Origin: Methylovulum sp.
GTDB lineage: Bacteria > Pseudomonadota > Gammaproteobacteria > Methylococcales > Methylomonadaceae
Length of the DNA: 10,291 nucleotides
Reading direction: 5' to 3'
Assembly: GCA_004299465.1 (NCBI GenBank)
Contig: SCST01000142.1
Span: 1-10,291, forward strand
Shown here in pieces: positions 6,455 to 10,291 of this stretch. Every line of letters starts with the position of its first letter. The first letter of the stretch is position 1. Position numbers and translations under genes: made by a program. Under the pieces are notes generated by a model that was not told the DNA's origin, made no database searches, and was given only the letters and a program-made list of their open reading frames with translations.

Positions 6455-6733
6455 ATGAAAAAAGTAGTGAAATTATCAATGATTGCCCTGGCTGTTAGCT
6501 TAGTTGCTGGTTGTGCAAGCACTTCAGATATCGAAAACTTACAATCACAAATTGATGGTTTGAAAACTTCTGTTGCACAAGCTTCTTCTGATGCTGCTAG
6601 CGCACAAAGCGCTGCAAACGACGCTGCTTCAAGAGCTGCTGCTGCAGAATCTGCTGCTAACCGTGCTGCTCAATATGCTCAAGATACCAACAGCAAATTG
6701 GATAACATGTTCAAAAAATCAATGATGAAATAA
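6455..6733 (+). CDS. Lpp/OprI-like alanine-zipper outer membrane lipoprotein
   Basis: This 92-residue small lipoprotein has the signal MKKVVKLSMIALAVSLVAGC, with lipobox LVAGC and lipidated Cys20. The mature 73 residues form a predicted continuous helix: a short leucine-containing start (IENLQSQIDGLKTSV), then dense Ala/Ser repeats such as AASRAAAAESAANRAAQYAQ. This is the alanine-zipper architecture of Pseudomonas OprI and related to E. coli Lpp. Such proteins trimerise in the periplasm and set the distance between outer membrane and wall. The chain ends in MMK; a C-terminal Lys is the residue Lpp uses for covalent attachment to peptidoglycan by L,D-transpeptidases, and such an enzyme is encoded just upstream. 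Codon use is skewed (Ala is mostly GCT and GCA, one GCC, no GCG), unlike its neighbours, as expected for a very highly expressed gene. It is followed by a strong terminator. Confidence 0.9.
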   Translation: MKKVVKLSMIALAVSLVAGCASTSDIENLQSQIDGLKTSVAQASSDAASAQSAANDAASRAAAAESAANRAAQYAQDTNSKLDNMFKKSMMK

Positions 6734-6767
6734 TCATCATTAATTTTAAGTCATAAAAAGCGTTAAT

Positions 6768-6802
6768 AAAAAGCCCGATGGATAACCCATCGGGCTTTTT
6801 TT
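6768..6802. terminator. Strong bidirectional intrinsic terminator between the lipoprotein gene and rdgC
   Basis: A perfect 9-bp stem GCCCGATGG (6773-6781) / CCATCGGGC (6787-6795) has a 5-nt loop, five A residues before it and seven T residues after it (6796-6802). It can work in both directions, ending the lipoprotein transcript on + and rdgC on -. The rdgC stop codon (6801-6803) overlaps the T-run. A weaker A/T-rich hairpin (6721-6728 with 6734-6741) spans the lipoprotein stop codon. Confidence 0.93.
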
Positions 6803-7709
6803 ATTTCTGGTGTTCGCCGCCGAATAATTCCAGCAAACGCGGTAAAAAATTCGCCAGTTCGTAAGACATGATAGAGAAATCGGCATCAAATTTTTCAGCG
6901 TCATTATCGGCTTCAATATCAGCGGCTTGATCCTGGCACAATTCAAGAAAGCGCAGGCGTTTGATGGCAAGATGCTCATCGATAATGAATGAAATTCGGT
7001 CGGCCCAGTTGACGGCCAGCTTAATGACTTCCTTGCCGCTATCCAGGTGGTTTTTGATTTCAGGCAATGCCAGGTCATGGCGTTTACAGCGAATAATCGC
7101 ACCGGCTTCTTCAGGTGAGCGTAATTCGCATTCATCCTCTATCGTGATGCCGTCGGGCGCCTGATTATTAGTCAGCCATTGCGTCATCGTAGATACCGGT
7201 TTTTCGACGGTATTGATCGGTACGGCGGGCAGGGAACCTAGGCATTTGCGTAACAGGCTCAGTAAGTCTTCAGCATTTTTTGCAGAGGCTGCATCGACGA
7301 TCAACCAACCGCCTTTAGGATCGATATAAGCGTAGATTTTGCGCGAGAAGGTAAAGGCTCTCGGTAATAACTCAAAAATGGTTTCATCCTTGATAGAACT
7401 GCGTTCTTTTTTGGATAATTTGCGTCCTTGCTGGGTTTCAGTTTCAAGGATTTTTTCCTGAACCATTTCGTTAACGACCGATGCCGGCAGAACGCGTTCT
7501 TCTTTTTTTCCGCACAGCATCATAAATCCGTTGCAGCTGTGTACCCATTGCTGTGCTGATTTGGTTACCGGCGAGGTCCAGCCGAAAGTAGACTCCTCAT
7601 GAGAACCGCAAGGACGAAAAGACATCGCTTCAAGTTTTTGTTCCAGTTCTTCCGGTGTTAACGTGAAGGCTTCGGTAAGACGGAAAATGCTAAGATTTTT
7701 AAACCACAT
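6801..7709 (-). CDS. rdgC: Recombination-associated protein RdgC
   Basis: RdgC is a nucleoid-associated, ring-shaped dimer that binds double-stranded DNA without sequence specificity. In E. coli it restrains RecA-dependent recombination and is needed for growth in some recombination mutants. The 302-residue length matches E. coli RdgC (303). Family landmarks are the start MWFKNLSIFRL, a GWTSP segment near residue 48, the central KKERSSIKDETIFELLPRAF, and DPKGGWLIVDAASAKNAEDLL. The C-terminal region (NWADRISFIIDEHLAIKRLRF) is also typical. The ATG at 7709 is preceded by AGGAT (complement of 7721-7725) at an 11-nt spacing, somewhat long. The gene appears monocistronic, divergent from the glycosylase gene across 77 bp. 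Confidence 0.95.
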   Translation of the reverse strand: MWFKNLSIFRLTEAFTLTPEELEQKLEAMSFRPCGSHEESTFGWTSPVTKSAQQWVHSCNGFMMLCGKKEERVLPASVVNEMVQEKILETETQQGRKLSKKERSSIKDETIFELLPRAFTFSRKIYAYIDPKGGWLIVDAASAKNAEDLLSLLRKCLGSLPAVPINTVEKPVSTMTQWLTNNQAPDGITIEDECELRSPEEAGAIIRCKRHDLALPEIKNHLDSGKEVIKLAVNWADRISFIIDEHLAIKRLRFLELCQDQAADIEADNDAEKFDADFSIMSYELANFLPRLLELFGGEHQK

Positions 7710-7786
7710 GGTGCATGAATATCCTGTAAAAATAATGGCTGCGTATTATCGCAAATTTAGCGGCAGATAAATAAAGTATTGTTGTT

Positions 7787-8314
7787 ATGGTGAATGACTT
7801 GTCAGGTAGCGATGGATTTGCTCCTATTGTTTCGGAGCAGGCAAAGGTATTGATATTGGGTACGATGCCAGGGGCCGCTTCATTATTAAAGCAACAGTAT
7901 TATGGGCATCCCAGAAATGCTTTCTGGCCAATTATGGCGGCATTGTTTGGTGCGCATGTTGAGCTTGATTATCAACAGCGTAAGGAGGTCTTAATCGACA
8001 ACGGCATAGCGGTGTGGGATGTCTTACAGTATTGCCGCCGTCCCGGTAGTTTGGATGCCAATATAGACATGGCGTCAATAAGGGTTAATGACTTTGTAGG
8101 TTTATTTACGCGCTACCCATTGATTACCCAGGTTTTTTTTAATGGCGCAACGGCTGAAAAAATGTATAAGCGCCATGTGCAGGCAATGCTGGATAATTAT
8201 TTTCCTAATATTGAATACCGGCGCCTGCCATCGACAAGCCCGGCTTACGCGTCATTAAGGTTAGCGCAAAAGATGGAAGCATGGCGGGTGATTAAAGAGT
8301 CTATGTTAAAGTAA
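7787..8314 (+). CDS. DNA-deoxyinosine (hypoxanthine-DNA) glycosylase, uracil-DNA glycosylase superfamily
   Basis: This 175-residue protein belongs to the UDG superfamily, in the group annotated as DNA-deoxyinosine glycosylase (family 6, hypoxanthine-DNA glycosylase). Such enzymes excise hypoxanthine formed by adenine deamination and start base excision repair. Motif 1 is GTMPGAAS (25-32), followed by the signature YYGHPRNAFWPIM (38-50), with Asn44 as the likely catalytic-site residue. Motif 2 is LPSTSPAYAS (147-156), where the family usually has a Ser/Thr-Ser-Pro-Ala core. The segment AVWDVLQYCRRPGSLDANI (75-93) is also typical. Substrate preference is inferred from motif 1 and the YYGHPRN signature, not shown. 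The ATG at 7787 lacks a good Shine-Dalgarno, and the adjacent GTG (7790) is an alternative. darP follows on the same strand. Confidence 0.85.
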   Translation: MVNDLSGSDGFAPIVSEQAKVLILGTMPGAASLLKQQYYGHPRNAFWPIMAALFGAHVELDYQQRKEVLIDNGIAVWDVLQYCRRPGSLDANIDMASIRVNDFVGLFTRYPLITQVFFNGATAEKMYKRHVQAMLDNYFPNIEYRRLPSTSPAYASLRLAQKMEAWRVIKESMLK

Positions 8315-8360
8315 TATGTTTTTACGGCAAAACCGGTGATGGTTTTTGGCGCATTTTATG

Positions 8361-8366
8361 TACAAT
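8361..8366 (+). promoter_or_regulatory. Possible -10 box just before darP
   Basis: TACAAT matches five of six consensus -10 bases and ends 8 bp before the chosen ATG at 8375. No good -35 box is seen at 16-18 bp. If used, the transcript would begin nearly at the ATG, giving a leaderless or near-leaderless mRNA. Confidence 0.2.
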
Positions 8367-8374
8367 GGTTTGAT

Positions 8375-8953
8375 ATGATTGAAGAATATGAATACGATGA
8401 AGATGATGACGTGGAGTATTACGCTGTTCGTCCGAATAAAACCCAGTTAAAGAAGGAAATAGCGGCTCTTTTTGCATTGGGAGAAAAAATGTCTGAATTG
8501 ACGGTAACGCAATTAAACACCCTTGACCTCCCTGAAAATATCCATAAAGCAGTTATCGAAGTGGCGGGAATGCCGCATAAAGGCGCTCGTAAACGGCTGT
8601 TAAAATTTATCGCAGGACAGTTGCATAAGATAGATGTGGAGCCTATTGTGGAAAAGCTGGCGCGCTTGGAAAATAAAAGCGCTCATGCGGTGAGAGAGCA
8701 CCATATCGTCGAGCACTGGCGGGATCGGTTGATGACCGGAGGTGATGATGCGTTAACGGTATTGCTCGATGAATACCCTGATGCTGATCGGCAACATTTG
8801 CGGCAATTATTGCGCAATGCCCAAAAAGAGGCGGAAGCGGCCAAGCCCCCGAGATCCTCGCGCCTGTTGTACCGTTATCTTAAGGCCTTGTTTAAATTTG
8901 AAGAAGTATCGGAAGATGGAGCCGATGATACGGATGGGGATGGCGAACGTTAA
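8375..8953 (+). CDS. darP: Ribosome-associated 50S assembly factor DarP (YjgA, DUF615/UPF0307)
   Basis: DarP binds late 50S precursors and promotes maturation around the peptidyl-transferase centre. The family is recognised from NKTQLKKEIAALFALGEKM, GARKRLLKFIAGQL, DVEPIVEKLARLENK, HWRDRLMTGGDDALTVLL, PDADRQHLRQLLRNAQKE and the end KPPRSSRLLYRYLKAL, which line up along the E. coli protein. I chose ATG 8375 (192 residues; E. coli has 183), because it gives the acidic start MIEEYEYDEDDDVEYY typical of the family. The frame also extends to GTG 8336, which would add 13 hydrophobic residues not seen in relatives. Neither start has a clear Shine-Dalgarno. The last 20 residues or so are unusually acidic (EEVSEDGADDTDGDGE). 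Confidence 0.9.
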   Translation: MIEEYEYDEDDDVEYYAVRPNKTQLKKEIAALFALGEKMSELTVTQLNTLDLPENIHKAVIEVAGMPHKGARKRLLKFIAGQLHKIDVEPIVEKLARLENKSAHAVREHHIVEHWRDRLMTGGDDALTVLLDEYPDADRQHLRQLLRNAQKEAEAAKPPRSSRLLYRYLKALFKFEEVSEDGADDTDGDGER

Positions 8954-8968
8954 TAAAATGAAGAAGTG

Positions 8969-9046
8969 GTAGTTCGTATGGTGTCTGCGAAACAATGAGT
9001 TTTGCAGACACTTGGTGATCCATCCGGCGCGCGCCATACGAGCTAC
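8969..9046. repeat. Two-level inverted repeat framed by GTAG...CTAC in the darP / DUF4389 convergent gap
   Basis: The outer arms are 13 bp (GTAGTTCGTATGG 8969-8981; CCATACGAGCTAC 9034-9046) and match at 12 of 13 positions. Inside is a second 13-bp stem (8981-8993 with 8999-9011, 12 of 13 paired, 5-nt loop). It is followed by GGTGATCCATCC and a perfect 10-bp GC palindrome (9026-9035). Both imperfect positions would be G-U pairs in RNA made from the + strand. No T-run follows, so it is not a standard intrinsic terminator. The terminal GTAG/CTAC recalls the head tetranucleotide of REP/REPIN elements, but family membership is not shown. Confidence 0.6.
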
Positions 9047-9054
9047 TGGCGGGC

Positions 9055-9369
9055 TTATTCCTTAGGCGTACCGGCTTCGGTCAGTTGCAGTTCTGCGGTT
9101 ACATTCCAGTCGGAAAACGGAAACGGCAGGGTGTCGGTATTGAATGTCATAAACAACAGGATGTGGTAGCTGTAAAGTGACAGGTTGCGCCCGAAATTAA
9201 GAATATTCTCATTAGGCTTGCCGGTTAACAGCGTCGATGCAATTTGCAGGATGACTACCGCCCATAACAGCATCCTGACTAATTCACCAATGATCGAAAA
9301 AATCAGCATGAAAAAGATTCGTTTCCATGTGCTGATTTGCTTTAGGTTAGCGTTTATTTGTTCGTCCAT
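9055..9369 (-). CDS. DUF4389 family small membrane protein
   Basis: This 104-residue protein has no known function. It matches the DUF4389 pattern: a short polar N-terminus, a basic residue (KR at about 17-18), a long hydrophobic stretch of about residues 19-50 that probably makes one or two inner-membrane helices, then TGKPNENILNFGRNLSLYSY. The family hallmark PFPFSDW is near the C-terminus, about residues 82-88. The ATG at 9369 lies 5 bp after the stop of the DUF2333 gene. Its Shine-Dalgarno (GAGGG, complement of about 9378-9382) sits inside that gene's 3' end, so the two genes are almost certainly co-transcribed and probably translationally coupled. No function can be assigned. Confidence 0.8.
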   Translation of the reverse strand: MDEQINANLKQISTWKRIFFMLIFSIIGELVRMLLWAVVILQIASTLLTGKPNENILNFGRNLSLYSYHILLFMTFNTDTLPFPFSDWNVTAELQLTEAGTPKE

Positions 9370-9374
9370 CGATT

Positions 9375-10291
9375 TTACCCTCGGTTCATGATGTCCCGCA
9401 AATCAAGCGCTGCGGCATTCGCCCTAGCTATATAATTTGCCATTGTCAGGGAATAGTTGGCGAACAGGCCGTAGCCGTCACCATTTAAGATCATTGGGCT
9501 TAAAATGGGCTCCAATGAGTTTTCCAGCGCCTTAATCATGATGTCAACGGTGCGCATCGCCCGTTTATCGAGCAAGATGTCCTTGAAATCATGTTTGATG
9601 GCCCTGAGGATATGCAATAAAGCCCAGCTTGCGCCGCGCGCTTCGTAGAACACATCATCGATTTCCATCCAGGAGACCTTGGCGATAGGCGTTCCCTGTT
9701 TATCGGCTTCTTCCCTTTCGAGTTGGGTCAGGCCGGGGCCGTAGTTGGAGCCGGAGCTGTTTGCCGTTAGCCGTGTTGAGAGGCCGCCAAGGCGCTTGAT
9801 AACCACTTCGGTATATTGCCAGAGGTTGTCCGCCCTGGAGTAGAATTGCGCCCGTTTGATATTGCCGCCGTAATGTTGCAGGCGCTCCATATATTTATGC
9901 AAAGCCTCGACACCTTTTTGATATTCCGCTTCTGTGGAAGGCAAGGCCCAGGAATCATTTTCAAAATAGAAATAGGGTTCGGCAACAGCCAAGTCAGGGT
10001 CTTCGGCGGATTGCGACTGATCCCTGGCGAAGTGGTTGCGCAATGCTGACGTTGCATCGCGCAGCATGACCAAAGCGCCAAACTCCCAATTGGGAACGTT
10101 ATCCAGGAACACCCCTGGAGGCCCTACGTCGTTAGTAATGTAACCGCCGGGTTTATGCAGCAGGACTTCTGCGATATGGGCCAAGGTATTGGTATAAACA
10201 TAACCGATCGGCATATTCTCGGTTTCGTGAGTTTCTTTAGCACGTTTTTGTGCTTCATCCATGATGTTAAATTGACCCGGCTCGCTTCCCC
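9375..10291 (-). CDS. DUF2333 family protein, 5' end cut by window edge
   Basis: The frame is open from the stop (complement of 9375-9377) through the internal ATG at 10262 to the window edge. The upstream codons read ...GSEPGQFNI, so the true start lies outside. The 295 residues from the internal Met match the DUF2333 family: MPIGYVYTNTLAHIAEVLLHKPGGYITNDV, LDNVPNWEFGALVMLRD, and an Asn/Tyr-rich C-terminus (NGDGYGLFANYSLTMANYIARANAAALDLRDI). Family members are usually longer and have an N-terminal membrane anchor, which would be in the missing part. The visible part looks like a soluble, mostly helical domain. The function is unknown. The gene is upstream of, and coupled to, the DUF4389 membrane protein, so the two may work together at the membrane. 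Confidence 0.85.
   Translation of the reverse strand, partial: GSEPGQFNIMDEAQKRAKETHETENMPIGYVYTNTLAHIAEVLLHKPGGYITNDVGPPGVFLDNVPNWEFGALVMLRDATSALRNHFARDQSQSAEDPDLAVAEPYFYFENDSWALPSTEAEYQKGVEALHKYMERLQHYGGNIKRAQFYSRADNLWQYTEVVIKRLGGLSTRLTANSSGSNYGPGLTQLEREEADKQGTPIAKVSWMEIDDVFYEARGASWALLHILRAIKHDFKDILLDKRAMRTVDIMIKALENSLEPILSPMILNGDGYGLFANYSLTMANYIARANAAALDLRDIMNRG

Noticed and set aside
6721..6741. Hairpin spanning the lipoprotein stop codon as a separate terminator
   Set aside because: The stem is all A/T-rich with no T-run, and the strong terminator lies just downstream. It may only protect the mRNA 3' end.
6746..7135. 129-residue - strand frame overlapping rdgC
   Set aside because: It is a shadow frame of rdgC and runs through the bidirectional terminator.
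8969..9046. Intrinsic terminator for darP
   Set aside because: The stems are long but no T-run follows on either strand, so I list it as a repeat or structured element instead.
1..10291. CRISPR array, tRNA/rRNA, phage or insertion-sequence content, toxin-antitoxin or defence genes
   Set aside because: No regularly spaced direct repeats, no RNA gene signatures and no transposase, integrase or defence-type domains were seen. Nearly all sequence is accounted for by housekeeping genes.

Overview
This looks like an ordinary chromosomal window from a gammaproteobacterium of moderate G+C content. The bamD / rluD / pgeF block has the same layout as in E. coli. RdgC, DarP (YjgA/DUF615), an OprI/Lpp-type alanine-zipper lipoprotein and DUF2333/DUF4389 genes also fit that class. 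The overall mix, including a long PgmA-type phosphoglucomutase and a hypoxanthine-DNA glycosylase, would suit a methanotroph-like lineage (Methylococcales). That placement is inference; no gene here is diagnostic. I see no phage genes, transposases, CRISPR arrays, tRNAs or rRNAs.

Layout. 1-453: the 3' part of phoU (+) and an intrinsic terminator. 473-1324: bamD (-), divergent from a tightly packed + strand operon of rluD (1441-2382), pgeF (2372-3103, overlapping rluD by 11 bp) and a ZIP-family metal transporter (3108-3917, GTG start). 3918-4094: a convergent gap holding two nested inverted repeats. 4095-5729: phosphoglucomutase pgm (-). 5730-5815: a divergent promoter region with an imperfect dyad. 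5816-6373: a periplasmic L,D-transpeptidase (+), followed by an abundant-type Lpp/OprI-like lipoprotein (6455-6733, +) and a strong bidirectional terminator. 6801-7709: rdgC (-), divergent from a hypoxanthine-DNA glycosylase (7787-8314, +) and darP (about 8375-8953, +). 8969-9046: a gap with a striking two-level inverted repeat framed by GTAG...CTAC. 9055-10291: a two-gene - strand operon, DUF2333 (cut by the window edge) then DUF4389.

How the genes relate. Several act on the envelope: BamD inserts outer-membrane proteins, PgeF edits peptidoglycan precursors, and the L,D-transpeptidase next to a lysine-ended lipoprotein suggests a local enzyme-substrate pair tethering outer membrane to wall. 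RluD and DarP act on the 50S ribosomal subunit. RdgC and the glycosylase act on DNA. Pgm links glucose-6-phosphate and glucose-1-phosphate.

I found no convincing new multi-gene system. The items most worth a second look are the transpeptidase-lipoprotein pair and the nested inverted repeats in the two convergent gaps, which may be dispersed repeats (REPIN/MITE-like) or structured 3' RNA.
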